Shown piece after piece: positions 1 to 11,899 of a stretch of DNA of 64,000 nt. The notes below the pieces were generated by a model. The model was not told where the DNA came from. It did not search any database and was given only the letters and a program-made list of their open reading frames with translations. The DNA is from Trichobilharzia szidati (taxonomy: Eukaryota; Platyhelminthes; Trematoda; Strigeidida; Schistosomatidae): assembly GCA_944472155.2 (NCBI GenBank), contig OX235271.1, forward strand, positions 25,986,977 to 26,050,976, in the 5' to 3' direction. The translations under genes were made by a program, and so were the position numbers. How positions within the stretch are numbered: position 1 is the first letter of the stretch; each line of letters opens with the position of its first letter.

Positions 1-479
1 ACTTCACAGATGAATATTCCCCACTCATTTCTAAGTGTATGAATGTGATCCCGTGAAGAGCCTTGTTGAAATATCTTTGAGATGAGGGAAAGTTTGTGTG
101 GAATTCGCCATAAACCTTTGGCAAAACACGAATAATGAAACAGTCAGGATCCAGAAGGAGACATCCTCTAAAGGCCTTGCAGACATTACAGTGATCAGTG
201 TATTGTTTCGTTCAATTAAAAAGTGAGCTTGACGCAATTATTATGACTAGGTGGCGCAAAGAACCTGGGATCTCCAGAATAAAAAATGTCACAGAGTACA
301 AACAAAACATTTGAAAATTCCCACTTACACATTTTGAAAGAAAAACTTGAGCGAGGAAATATATACCCCTCTTCAGCTAGTTTCATGGATTGTTGACCAA
401 TATATATTTTCACGCAGGAATGGTACCGGTCATGTTGCCTTGCAGCTCATATGAGCTATCACTTTTACGTATAGGGGTT
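1..479. other. Unassigned AT-rich sequence
   Basis: No exon, known repeat or RNA gene was recognised. Short open frames here have no family features. It may include the outer part of the Gypsy LTR. Confidence 0.4.
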
Positions 480-559
480 TAAAAATTTTAGGGGCTAAAG
501 GTATTGACGTTAATGGATAGTACGAAGTATACTAACGCGAGATATAATACCCACAACTT

Positions 560-960
560 CTATAGTATTCGTTCAGCTCCGGGCTCATGCAATTGCCTTC
601 AAAGTAGACTGGTTTCAGACGGCTGACACTAACGGAGTCTTCGAGGCCTTTTTGTCTAAGACAAAGAATTTATTCGTACGTTTAATGACTTTATATCGTC
701 TGTCATATGGAGTTTCAGAGGGCGACGTACAGAGTCACGACGAACAAATACATGTTAAGAAGTTTTCAAACACTGGTGAACAAAGATGTCTATGAACCGT
801 GGTCGAAGGGAGCAGTTTTAACTTAACGCATTGCGTTTGTAAGCCCGCTGACGTATGAGGCGTGGTCTACCGCTGATGGGAAGCTAGAGGAAGAAACAAA
901 TTCACCCAGCAGTCGTAGTGTTGTGCCACATGCTAGCTCGGCAGCAGTGCAACCAGCATC
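560..960 (-). pseudogene. Gypsy integrase C-terminal remnant
   Basis: Minus-strand pieces read AAELACGTTLRLLGEFVSSS and later TPYDRRYKVIKRTNKFFVLD, which resemble the end of integrase and the chromodomain-like tail of Gypsy elements. The stretch adjoins the LTR-like repeat at 539-574. Confidence 0.5.
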
Positions 961-1019
961 AGTTTTCAAGGCTGGGATATACAGTTCGGAAAGAAGCGTC
1001 GATAATAACTTACCAAGTC

Positions 1020-1320
1020 GTTAAACGTGTGGCTCTCGAAAGTTCAGTATCGCCTCAAATTCACTAGCCAGTGGGCGGATATCTTTGCGGTCAATGGTGG
1101 GGCGCAGAAAGTTGAGCGAGTCAACGCTTATCTGACAATCGAATATTAATGGATACACCATGTAGGCGTAACCTTTTGAATGCCAATTCAAAGTGTCTAA
1201 AGTGAGTTTCCTTGTCTGGACTTACAATGAGGCAGCCGTCTAAGTATGTGCATACAAAGTCGAGAACGCGAAATCCTCCGTCAATGAAACGTAGGAATAA
1301 GCGTAAGACTTGGGCACCGT
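1020..1320 (-). pseudogene. Gypsy RT thumb/connection remnant
   Basis: Minus-strand translation gives VDSLNFLRPTIDRKDIRPLA and a following EAILNFREPHV, which match the 'FLGH.I...GI.P...KV.AI..FP.P' segment that follows the RT palm in Gypsy elements. Frames around it are broken. Confidence 0.55.
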
Positions 1321-1324
1321 AGTA

Positions 1325-2156
1325 GAGTATAACTCCATTATAGGTAAGATTTCATTTTGATAAATCACACAATGTAATGTTCTCTTCATTTTTACATACT
1401 TTATCTTTCTGCTATTCTGCTGCTGAGATTACTCTTCTATATACCTCCTGGTCGAGGACGAACAACCCAACATCTAAACTGAAATGACCATTTAAGTAAA
1501 TTCAAACTCAAATTCCATGAACGATCCGATGCAACCACTTGAAAATGCTGGCTAACATTCTGTACAAGGAGTATTCTTGATCTGATATAAAGAAACGACT
1601 GGTTTTCAAGCAGTTTTCAATGTATTACTCAACTTACATGTACAGTCTGCCATGCTGACACAAATGGCGCAAATGGATAGTTCTAGAATCGACCTCGGCC
1701 CTATTCCATGCAGTAAAACAATCTAACATGACCTTATCCAGTTTTCGTATCAACGATCAAATTTCTTTCCTATTATAAAACTACGATTAGACTGCTGAAA
1801 AAATGGAATAAATACATCACTGACCTCAAAATAATACATCAATAAACTTTATCTCAAGGATGCTGTTCACAACAAAGTTATATAGGAGAATTGACTTCAA
1901 GCTTTATTTTTCCCAGATATTTGTATTACATTCATCTGAAGTCTGGGTTTTTTGTTAATGCGAAGACAACATTTCTATATCTCTTTATGTGTTACACAGA
2001 CAGACTATTTTGCAGACTGTTCCGACCGACTCTAATGTCAAAAAGAACAAACAAACTGTAAGTTCAACATACATCGAAACATGTGTAATTTATATAACAA
2101 CTTATCCATGCCTGTACAATTGGTATGCTCCTGCATAAACAGGAATAAATAAATAT
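1325..2156. other. Unassigned AT-rich sequence within the Gypsy region
   Basis: Low-GC sequence with no open frame of note, between the two halves of the Gypsy pol remnant. Probably later insertion or decayed pol. Confidence 0.35.
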
Positions 2157-2440
2157 ATATAATACAGTAATATGAACTGATGACGTTTCGAGCACAAACT
2201 ATTGCTCATAATCATATCAAGCTACTCACACAATTTTTTTAATTCATTTATATACATGAGGGAAATTGAATATCTTATATTGATTTTTATTCAAATGTCT
2301 AATCAACTACTCTCATGTATAGAGATGAAGTAAATAGGCTACGTGAGTGACTTGATATGATTATGAGTATTAGTTTGTGCTCGAAAAATCATCAGTTAAT
2401 ATTACTGTATAACACTGTGATTTATCAAATTAAAATCTTA
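2157..2440. repeat. Two hairpin-family copies in inverted orientation
   Basis: A minus-strand copy (2157-2230) and a plus-strand copy (2344-2440) face each other, so GATGACGTTTCGAGCAC on the left is mirrored by a slightly changed GTGCTCGAAAAATCATC on the right. Arms of about 65 bp flank about 110 bp, and the whole could fold into a long hairpin. Confidence 0.7.
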
Positions 2441-2441
2441 C

Positions 2442-3043
2442 CTATAATAAAGAAACGTTGGAATGTTTGCGCTGCATTCCGGAGACCGAATGGCATACGT
2501 AGAAATTCTGAAAGTCCGTTTTCGGAATATCTTCTGGTGCCATTGAGATTTGGTTATACGCCTTAACCAAGTCTATTTTCGAGAAAATAGTTGCGCCAGA
2601 TAATGTTGCCGTCAAATCGTGTATGTGAGGCAGTGGATGGCAATCAGGGGTTGTTTTGGCGTTCACTCGCCGGTAATCAGCAGTGAGTCGCCAATCGTTG
2701 CTATCTTTTTCGGCACCAAATGCAGTGGGGATGCCAGTGGCCTATCCGATGGCAGAATGATGCCAAGAGTGAGCACATGGTCGAACTCATTTCTAGTGAG
2801 TCGTACTTTGTCAGGAGCAATTCGTCATGCTTTAGATGTCACAGGTTGTCCTCAAGTTACGATGTGATGCATAACGTTGCTGGTTATGCACGGTAGAGCG
2901 TTAGACGGGCAATTAAGTTCCGGGTACTTATTAATAGTCAGTTGGAATGTTGGATCAAAGATTGCCTTCTTCTTAACGAGTGACAAGCCGGGACTTATGC
3001 AGGTGATGCCTTTGATAAACTGTCTGGTAGTACTGTCTATCAT
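2442..3043 (-). pseudogene. Reverse transcriptase N-terminal remnant of the Gypsy element
   Basis: The last part reads PLPHIHDLTATLSGATIFSK and IDLVKAYNQISMAPEDIPKT, the conserved fingers/palm start (FSKIDL..AYNQI) of Gypsy RT. The first part carries SLVKKK upstream. The YxDD half of the palm is not present in frame, so it is inactive. Confidence 0.75.
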
Positions 3044-3049
3044 TAGTTT

Positions 3050-3364
3050 TCAGCGGACGTCTACGAGTAAATTTTGATGATTAATTAGGCCTGTGCCAAC
3101 GATGGGCAATGTGACATCAGCGAGAAGGAAAATCCACTGAATAGGTGTGTGTAAACCTACGTTCAGATAGACGTGTTTGCTACCAAAGGTTGCAATTGGT
3201 TTTCCATTTGCAGCATGTAAGTTGAAGGTAGGTTCCTTTTGTCGATCTGCTGCTGTAGCAGGAAGGACGCTGACTTCGGCACCTGTGTCGACTAAATATC
3301 TAGTTTGGCTGATCACATCATGGATGTAAAGTAGGCGGCTAGTGCCACCGGCGACGGTTGCCAC
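3050..3364 (-). pseudogene. Aspartic protease remnant of the Gypsy element
   Basis: Contains YLVDTGAEVSVLPA, the retropepsin active-site signature, with the motif at about 3260-3289. It is followed by a flap-like region and LPIVGTGLI. The active-site Asp-Thr-Gly is intact although flanking frames are broken. Confidence 0.8.
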
Positions 3365-3796
3365 TAACGCGTGCCGGCAGGAGAGTTTCCCACAGTCTTT
3401 GAGAAATTGAAGAAATCACAAGGTTTTTGGCAACAGTTCGCTCCCTGGACATAGGCATTGTGATGCCAACACCAGTCAGGGTTTTATAGTACCATGGCTT
3501 GGATTTAGACCGACCACGTGAGTTTAGCCATTAAGGGGAGTTCGGACGACGATAGGAGGAATTACGGGGTATATTTGACATAAGTAGCTGCTGGATGGTG
3601 TTGCACAACTCTATCGCCACAGTGTCTGTTCAGTAATTGAGCATATTTCAGTGACTGGTCGTTTTGTTGTTTCTGGAATTTCATCTGCAGAAACAGCTAA
3701 GTCATCCTTAAGAACACCCTGAAGTGCCACAAGTACAGTCTGCACTGACTGTGGCAGTTTGGATAAGAAAAGTTCTCTGAAAAGTCCTTCATCAAA

Positions 3797-4117
3797 CTAA
3801 CTTTGGCCAATAACCTCTCTCATTCTTGTTAGCATGCCCATAGCCGACTGATCACCAAACCCCACGTTACGAAATAATTCGTCAAGGTGCTGTCGATTCG
3901 TGAGTTCGTTTCCCCTTGGAAGGTTTGTTTTAAGCAACTCATACGAGTTACTTACCTCTGAGCTCGACATCTGTACAGTTATGCATTTGGTAAATTCCCG
4001 CGGTAGGGCGTGGACAACAGAAAGGAACTGTGAACGTTTTTCAGTTGACCCATGGTTACTGAAATCAGATTCAGTTATATGAAACCATGATTCAGCATTA
4101 TCAGGCCAAAATGGCAT
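3797..4117 (-). pseudogene. Gag-like remnant of the Gypsy element
   Basis: Opens MPFWPDNAESWFHITESDF and continues through FLSVVHALPREF to an ELLKTNL block. The FWP.D...WF start and the 'LP' helix are typical of the capsid-like region of CsRn1-clade Gypsy elements. No zinc knuckle is seen; the frame is lost at the 3' side. Confidence 0.65.
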
Positions 4118-4439
4118 GAACTGAATGGTTTTGGTAGTTGATAGAATAAGGATAACCTTAGGAGTGTGATTACTCACGGCGGAAAACAGTACAACAACAA
4201 ACACAAACTGGAGCGAACTCACCGGATTTGTCTGCGTATTTAGCAAAGATGAAGTTCGCGGTAGGGTCCACCAGTTTAGAGGTTGAGGGTTTGGCGTTCA
4301 CGAACAGTGTGAGATCTAATACCCACAATTTCTTTAGTATTTGTTCCGCGTAGACCAAAGGAAAATCAAAACAGCAAAATCGATCGTCCAAATTACGAGT
4401 TATATTTCTGGACCAAACTGGAGTGCCAGATGACTGCTA

Positions 4440-6170
4440 AACTAGCTAGGGATCGTGCACGAACGAACGAACGTGACACAACGGCGTACCAAATGGTGTG
4501 GATACCTGACCGTAGGCCTTCAGCTAAACAATTTGACTTACAAAGTGAGGGTCGGCATCCAATGTTCAGTGATGAACGCTGCGGCCAGTAGTTCTGGGGA
4601 ATAACCTACCTCTATAAAATCATCAAAACAATTAACCAGTATGTTAGTGATTTGAAATCTAATGTTTGGAATAGGGAGGGTGAAAATAATTGAAGGATTC
4701 AAAATCAGTTTTTATTGATCATTAACTAACAAATTTCTGAACTGTGAAATAAATTGTCGCTTACCCCCACGAATTAACTGATAATGAATTCCGTGAATAC
4801 ATTTATCATTCTTCCCTCCCGAACTTGGATATCTTGCTGCTAATTTTTTATTTCCTTCTCCTTCCAGTACCTAAAAATGAAATTCTAATGGACCAAAATG
4901 GCCACATAGTTTGTAGAATTTTGACGCAGAAATATAAATTAGTCTGAAGCCCATGATGAGAAACTGATTGAAAAGGAATGTATATTTCTTCTATGAATTA
5001 GTATTTTTCCAGACCGAGAATCCTCGAGGAAATCAAAGCAGATTCTCTAAATTCATCTGCGAAAACAGACTGGCCTAAGAATCTTATGTCACGTAGAATG
5101 TCAACATTTAAATGTTTGTGGCAAAGATTGATCGTAATGTAGCTGCCACCGTTATTCATCAGACTGAGGTGCGCATAAATGCACGAAGGCCACCTGGTAT
5201 TGATAAAATGGCTGCATCTCACTTACGCTTGCAATTATCTTGCGGAGTTAAATATCATCAAAATGTCGATGCAACTAAGTCTCTTGAGTTGGTTATTTGC
5301 TGGAATTGCAGTATATGTATTTGAGGATATTAGCGATTCAAGATAATCTGCTTATTTTGCCGTTTGTGCCACCTGGTTTAGAAGTGGTCTTGTTTTAGGA
5401 GCTTCCGGTACAAGAACTTTCCTGAAAAAATCGTACTTTGAGTAGACGTTAACGAAATGAGTTTGGCTGCTTGAAACTACCGAATTCCGCCGCACGATCT
5501 TCAAACTTGATATCTTTCTTTCTAAAATCCAGTTGATTACAAACAGACAGCTTAAAGTTGTAGAAATGGAAAACAGAAAATTTTTTGTACTGCGAGTTAC
5601 TATTACTAAGTCTTAGATAAATATGATACCTGTGGCAGTGCTAGAGATTTCGATTGGCTTGAGAGCTGACTCTCTCATTCTAGACCACGAGCGTGATCAC
5701 CTTGAAATAAGGAGAGACATGGTAACTGCTGTCTTTCGTCTTTTCCTAAAAGTCAAAAGAACTCTGGTGCAGAATATTTCTCAGTACCGCAGACATAGCT
5801 CCATGCATGTCAAATTCCCACAATCATTGAGTGCGTTCCAAGACACTTCGTGAATAAAGAAGTAAACAGAAACTTTATCACTGTTCCCCTGAAAAATGAG
5901 AGTTTTGATACTGGTCTGTCATCTATTGCAACGCTAATCGTTATGCAACTGTCTGAAAAACACACAGCTGAATTCAGATTAGTAAGTCTATCACAAAAAA
6001 GCCATATACTCACAAGAAACACCACTCAGAATATATCTACAACCAATCATATTACAAAGAGATGAGGAAGGTTGGTTTAACAAGTTGGTCGTGTATCCCA
6101 AAGTCTTGAGACACCAGTCCATGCTTTTCATGCGGCCGAACTGAAATTAGACAAGCATACAGTTTAAAAG
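4440..6170. other. Unassigned sequence
   Basis: No convincing gene. Short frames at 4998-5324 and 5623-6065 show no clear family; the second has a faint likeness to the spacer before the GIY-YIG part of Penelope-like elements. Possibly decayed transposon. Confidence 0.3.
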
Positions 6171-6179
6171 CAGGAAAAT

Positions 6180-6900
6180 CATCCATGTCTTTCGTCTAAA
6201 ATTACCATATGCCACTTCCTTAATCTCCGACTTCTACGTGAGGCCACTCCTTGAGGTGCATAATATCATTGCTCCTCCGCTACTCAAAAGGGATGCTAAC
6301 ATGCTAGAAAGTGTCCAGAGACGAGCGACAAAATGGGTGATCGGCCTCCGCAACAGATCATATGAGGAAAGACTGAAGAAATTAAGTCTTTTCACACTTA
6401 GTTACCGTAGTCACAGGGGAGACCTCATCACCGTCTTTAAGATCTTAAATGACCAGGCCCACCCTAATAAGAGCATCCTGCCATTAAGTGATTATAGGCT
6501 TCCACGAGGTAACCCCCTAAGGATAGCACACCAGAGACCAAGAATTCGAGTGCGTTCACATTTCTTCTCACTTCGAGTTTGCCGTCTCTGGAACGCTTTA
6601 CCGGCGGCCGTAACTACAGCTCCATCTGTGGAGACTTTTAAGCGGAAGCTGGACAATCATGCAGAAATGCATGGTTTGTGTCTCAATGGCTTACCCTCTT
6701 AAAATTTGAAACCACATTGTCAATGGATAAGCATACAAGCTAAATCCCCACGACCCGTCCTGTCTTCTCTCACTGTACCTACTACTCTATTTTTTCTTTC
6801 TTTCTTTATTATTTCACTTATCTCAACCTATATTATTTTTTTTTTGATTTACAGCTTGATTCCACACCGTATTTTCAGTACAAGTATGGAATTTTCAGCA
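6180..6900 (+). mobile_element. CR1/Jockey-type LINE, 3' end
   Basis: An open stretch at 6238-6702 reads MLESVQRRATKWVIGLRNRS, YEERLKKLSLFTLSYRSHRG and later FFSLRVCRLWNALPAAV. This is the post-RT C-terminal region of CR1/Jockey-like LINEs (QRRATK...YEERL..L.L..L..RR.RGDLI). Most of the element is missing at the 5' side; a T-rich 3'UTR follows. Confidence 0.75.
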
Positions 6901-6924
6901 TGGATATCGGTTGCCCAAATTCAG

Positions 6925-7024
6925 GCATACCATAGATATCGGGTGTGCGCCGGCAGGGGATCGAACCCCGGACCATGTGCATGGTCGGCGAGAGTCCTAA
7001 CCACTGTGCCACCGACGCACACTA
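6925..7024 (-). repeat. SINE-beta, tRNA-like head only
   Basis: On the minus strand it reads GTGCGTCGGTGGCACAGTGG followed by an intact GGTTCGATCCC-type B box. Matches the heads of the copies at 38031 and 47894. The 3' body is absent here. Confidence 0.7.
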
Positions 7025-7129
7025 CAACCTATTATTATTACTACTATTCTACTTTTATGACTATACCGAATGACCAACGGGTGTTAGGTCAAACTCCATT
7101 CACGGCAGCAGCTGAGTCCTAACATACTG

Positions 7130-7985
7130 CACACTACAAACCACAATCTTGAGCAATCCTCGCACCACTCCTCTTGGAGTCTATCAGAGCTAAAGCAGTC
7201 GAGTGGCGGGATTTACTACGCATAAGTTCACCGAAGATCTGGAACCTCTACCTTACAATCAAGAAGCGAGCTCAAAGAAATCACTGGTTTATACTAGCTC
7301 GTAATCCGGATATTGGATATTGAAGGATAATTCGTGGTGGGGATTTCGAAGGTTGCGGTACGTTGCATTTCTGTTACTTTATCATCTGTAAGTCGTAAGT
7401 CATTGTACATATTAGATCTTGGCAACAATTTTTTATCATTATGATATAAATGCTAGATGAATTATTTATTTATCAAGCAAGAATTGTTAGTTTTATCCAG
7501 TTCTTCCTCTGCAAACGGTAAATTAATGTTCGCAGATCGTATTAGGATGTCATCTTGTGAATATTAGAAATATAAAGTTTCAAAATATTCAAAGGCATGA
7601 GACTTGATTTTTATTTCACTGGCATTAATTCTGAAACTTATGTTGACATATTCACATCAGTTTTAGAATCAGAGTCAGCATATAGCCCAAATATAATCAA
7701 ATAAAGTCAATTCCATATAAATTTATGTACTATATAGATAACAGAGAAACAAAACTATTTATTGGATGGTGTTACAAATACTATTTATTGTCGATAATTA
7801 TACCCAAATAAAAACAATTTGGGGCGATTTTGGAGTATTTTGGATCATTTTTAGGGTTTGGGGTTTGCATTTCTCCAGAATTTCACACTGAGTTGCCGCA
7901 ATATCTCAACTTGGGTACCTAGTCTTATTGTTCTTCCATGTAATAAAATAGTGTGAAGTTACAGCCTCCAAGTAGTACAATATAA
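7130..7985. other. Unassigned AT-rich sequence
   Basis: No gene or recognised repeat. The (A/T)-rich stretch contains a TTTGGGG.. simple region around 7820-7870. Confidence 0.35.
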
Positions 7986-7989
7986 TATA

Positions 7990-8373
7990 TATACATATAA
8001 TTAGAGCGGACAATTTTTTCATTGAATTCTTGATGGGCCAGAAAGAATAAGCAACAAGAAACTATGGGAAAATAACAGCCAAGAGCCAATTGCCTAAAAA
8101 ATATGTAGGAGTAAATGTAGATAGATTGGACATACATTGAGGAGACCGTCGAATGACATCGCACGCCAGGTCATCGCTCGAGTGAAATCTGAATGGGAAG
8201 CGACAAGTGGGTCGTACTAAGGTGAGATGGAGGAGATCGTGTGAGGAAGAGATGAGAAATTATGGTCACTCGTAGACCTAGCTGAAGATGATGGTAGAAA
8301 ACTGAACAAAGTGGAGATGTGTTGTTGAAGCCCTATGTTCTACTCGGAACGCAAGGGAATAATAATAATCTTC
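7990..8373 (+). mobile_element. RTE-B LINE, 3' end fragment
   Basis: Contains the degenerate RTE-B end: GGAGACCGTCGAATGACATC, AGGAGATCGTGTGAGGAAGA and CCCTATGTTCTACTCGGAAC, then an (AAT)n tail. The coding frame is broken. Confidence 0.75.
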
Positions 8374-8499
8374 AGGCTCTACAATTATAAATTTATTAAT
8401 TTGAGCATACAATAGCCAGTGCAAGTACATTAGATCATATCAGAAATGTACTATAGAACAAGTATAAGATTGGGTGGAACAATAGTTCTTTTCTGAATA

Positions 8500-9440
8500 T
8501 GCATGGCCAATGTAAGCACTAACTTCAAACACAAGGAGAGACACTGTCTTACCTGGCGACCTCCATCATCAAACCAACGCTGGACACAAATAGACCACAT
8601 AGCAATAAGCTATCGTTGGCGTGGGTCGGTAGGGGATTGTCGCTCCTTCTGGAACACGTGTGTAGATACCGATCACGCACTGGTCCGCGCTCGTGTGTGC
8701 TTACGACTGAACGGACGTAGGAAACAGCTGGCGATAAACCCATCACGTCCCCAGCTCGATCAGGAAACTAAGTCCCTATTTGAGGAAGAACTAGCTAAAC
8801 ACATATCTGAGTTTGACAGCTGCGCTCACCCTGAAGAAGTCTGGAAGAATATTCAATCAGCCATAGATACAGCTGTAAAAGCTGTGAATAAGGTAAATCC
8901 AAAGGTGAGTAAAAACCATTGGATTTCGACTGCCTCATCCGAACTGATAGATGCTAGAAGACTTATTCCGGCGAGCTCCGAATTCAATGAGGAGCGAAAG
9001 CTGCACAAAAGAAAACTTACGAAAAGTCTCCGCAAGGACCGTGAACAGTGGTGGTTGGCAAAGGCGAAAGAGATGGAAAAAGCATCGGCGATAGGCAACA
9101 CTAGGCAACTCTTTAGACTCATCTGGGAAACGGGTGGGAAAAGGCAAATCATAAGTGAGACTATTTGTGAGAAAAATGGCTCCTTAATTAGTTCTCAGGA
9201 TAGACGCCTCGAACGCTGGAAAGAACACTTCGAGGAACAGTTTAACTTGCCTACAGCCACACTGAGCCTTCCCGCCATCCAGCACACACCCTAATGGGAC
9301 ATAGACACTGGCCCGCCGTCTGTAAATGAGGTCACCAAAGCTATCTGTAATTTGAAACGAGGCAAAGCGGCAGGACCCGACGGAATTATTCCGGAGGTGT
9401 TTAAATATGGGGGTGAAACCCCAGTTCAAAATGGATGTAG
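8500..9440 (+). mobile_element. RTE-A LINE fragment: endonuclease end to RT start
   Basis: An open frame at 8503-9294 reads TWRPPSSNQRWTQIDHIAIS, YRWRGSVGDCRSFWNTCVDT and DHALVRARVCLRL. This is the C-terminal end of the AP-like endonuclease (QIDHI...R....D...SDH), followed by a lysine/arginine-rich linker. After a stop, [20 protein letters not shown] continues as the RT start. Truncated at both ends. Confidence 0.85.
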
Positions 9441-10790
9441 ACACTGATTCTTTGGATGTAGCCGAGACTGAAGTGATCTATGATCTAAAAGAAGGAAAAG
9501 TAGCGGCACCTGACGATTTAACTTGAAAAGTGCTTAAAGATAATGATAAGAAATAATAGGCTAAATTAACTAGGGTAGTACTTAGCATGATAAAATCTGA
9601 GGTGGTCTCATTAAACTGATGTAGACCCTGATCATGCCATTTTGTGAGAAGCGAGTTAAACGTCGATGTAACAATTACAGGGAATTAGTTTGGCGAATTT
9701 ACCACATACAATCCTGGGGTGCGTAGTCCTGTATAAAGCAAGTGCAACTCGGGGAAAATAAATACACCCAGTGACAACCAGTGGTGTCCGTCAGGATGCC
9801 CACTGTCCCAATTTCTTTTGAATTTCATCATAGATGTATGTCATCTCTGGTGTAGACGTGATATCCGGCTTTCGACCAAAGGGCGTGTATACTACTCAGC
9901 AGTTTCCTTTATCCTCCTATATGGCTGTGAAACATGATCGTTGGAAAGACTAGCTGTCTTTGATCATTGGGGCCTGCGTTCTATCTCCTGTGTTAAGGGG
10001 TATAATAAGGTGAACAATATTGAGGTTAGGTCTTAGTGGAGTGCTAGTTGAGGAAGGAAAATCAGTCGACGAGGTTGTGAAGTTACACTGATTGAGATGA
10101 TAAGGACATGGTGTTACTCATACCTAGTCATCGATCGGCTTCCTTGATGGGAAATGTTAGCGGACATAGGATCTATCAGGTTGGGAAAGAGCAAATGGTA
10201 TTCAAACCAAAACATGGATTCATCAGTCAATGAATTCCACACCAGTTAGTTTAAGCCAGCCACGTAGGGAGGTGTAGATTACCTTCCTGGCTGGGGTCTT
10301 TGGGATGGTAAGAACCAATAAAAGCTGGAGGTGATTGGCTATGTGACTGAAAACCGTTGTCAATGGCTGGCCCAGATGCATTCATCCTCTGTGACTTATC
10401 CAATAAAATTCTATCGCTCTTCCATATTGCCATTCTTTTTCCCTCATATTCCTGTTTGTCATCTCTCTTTTGAATCTCTCTTTACTCTCTTCTTTTGCTT
10501 TGTGTGATACATGAAAGAAGTGTAGTAACTTGAACCGCTGCGCTTGTGTGCTAATTTCTATGTTAAAACTCAGTCAGTTAGTCAGCCACATACGATGGTG
10601 TAGGCTCCCTGAATGTGATGCTCGGGATTCTGAGAACCACTGGCTGAAGACTGTTAATGCTATTACTAAAAATCGTTCACAATAGTGTGACTCTACTCAT
10701 TCTTTATCTTCTTTCATATTCAGAAAATCTCCATTTCTCTTCACTAATATACTCTCTCCCACACCTGTTTGTCTATTATAGTGTTATAAG
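9440..10790 (+). mobile_element. RTE-A LINE, degenerate internal and 3' fragments
   Basis: A run of broken RTE-A blocks. They include an RT start ([20 protein letters not shown]), the GVRQGCP-like step near 9790, the CTGGTGTAGACGTGATATCC block, and 3'-end blocks at 10,200-10,720 with a (CAGT)n-like tail at about 10,563-10,585. At least two overlapping copies are probably joined. Confidence 0.7.
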
Positions 10791-11049
10791 AGTTCTCTTA
10801 CATTTGGTTTTGATTTTTCGAAGGGTAGCTGCATGAAGGATGCATCTTTGTGCAAAGTCCACTATTGGTCTGTCAGGCAATCGACCATCCGACCAAGATA
10901 ATTTTTTCAGACTTGCAATGGTCATGTAAATTGAACAACACGTACACTCAAGCCTAATATCCGCAACTTGGATACAATAAGGTTACAGATGGAAAACTTT
11001 TAAATAGTGAAAATTGTCCTATTTGACACCCACTCGGGTTCCACTCAAA

Positions 11050-11650
11050 TGCCTGGCTGGTGTGTGATCTCACTCAACGGTCTACTCAGCGTGTGTCCGA
11101 CCCATCCCCATTTTCTCCGGCATATTTGTTAAGCAGTAGGTTCTTGGTTGTTTCGCTTTCAAAATTTTGGTGCATATTTTTGCTGGCCATTTAGTCTTCA
11201 ATATAGAGTAAAGGTAGCTGAAGATGAAAGCCTGCAACCTGTTGGAATTGCTTTTAGTGACACGCGTGCCAAGTTTCTGACCCACATAAGAGAAATGACA
11301 ACATTGGTGTTGAAAATCCGAATCTTGTTTTTTTTTATACTGACTGCAGATTTCCACCCTGATTTCAAAGTAATGAAGGTTTGTCTTGCTTTCCCAATCC
11401 TGCTTGGCTTTAACATTCTCATGTGTGCCGCATGTAGTAGAAACAATGCCGTCTAGATATGTGACAGAGGCGGATTCCTTTAGATTTCTTCCGTTGTTGG
11501 TGATTGGTTCTTCTTGTTGCTGTTGTTGATTAGGTATCTTCGTCACCTCTGTCTTCTCCATGTTCATTTGAAGTCATGTCCTCGCTGCTACTTCTTCCAA
11601 CTTGTTGGTTTGCGTCTGCCCGTCTACGAGTTTATGTGACATTAGACATG
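11050..11650 (-). mobile_element. RTE-B LINE, internal fragment
   Basis: Minus-strand open frame reads MNMEKTEVTKIPNQQQQQEE, then PITNNGRNLKESASVTYLDG and IVSTTCGTHENVKA. This matches the RT region of the better copy at 27180-28215. The Q run is five long here against eight there. Lies just upstream of the Prp31 start. Confidence 0.8.
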
Positions 11651-11849
11651 AATAGTTTGTCTTTTTAATTTATCATGTTTATTCATCCTAGTCTAGGTTT
11701 CATTTCATCGTACCATATTTTATCATGGTATGTTAATATGCCTATTTTTACTATTGCTAATTTTAGAAATTGGGATGAATTGATTTCATTTAATTTCATT
11801 CTGTCAGTCTGTTTATTACTGTCATCAGTTCTTACTTTTTCTTTTATCA

Positions 11850-11887
11850 AATTCCAGATTATCACATCACATTTTATTTTCTACTAG
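11850..11887 (+). promoter_or_regulatory. Splice acceptor just before the Prp31 start codon
   Basis: A T-rich tract ending TTTTCTACTAG stops 12 bp before the ATG. It could be the acceptor of a 5'UTR intron or of spliced-leader trans-splicing, which schistosomes use on some genes. Sequence alone cannot tell these apart, and no matching 5'UTR exon was identified upstream. Confidence 0.4.
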
Positions 11888-11899
11888 TTAGTGTAACAA

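Larger units (their letters stand above)
480..4440 (-). mobile_element. Decayed Gypsy/Ty3-type LTR retrotransposon (probably the CsRn1/Boudicca group)
   Basis: Minus-strand order from right to left is gag-like, protease, reverse transcriptase, then remnants of RT/connection and the integrase tail. All parts are broken by stops and shifts. A 36-bp stretch at 4311-4346 recurs at 539-574 with about five differences, and these probably mark LTR remnants at the two ends. The RT to integrase interval is interrupted by unrelated sequence, including the inverted hairpin pair at 2157-2440. The CsRn1 assignment rests on the style of the gag opening (FWPDNAESWF) and is only likely. Confidence 0.75.

Noticed and set aside
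2160..2230. Direct-strand hammerhead using CTGATGACGTTTC
   Set aside because: The needed GAAA does not follow CTGATGA on that strand; the likely ribozyme-like order is on the opposite strand and is already degenerate.
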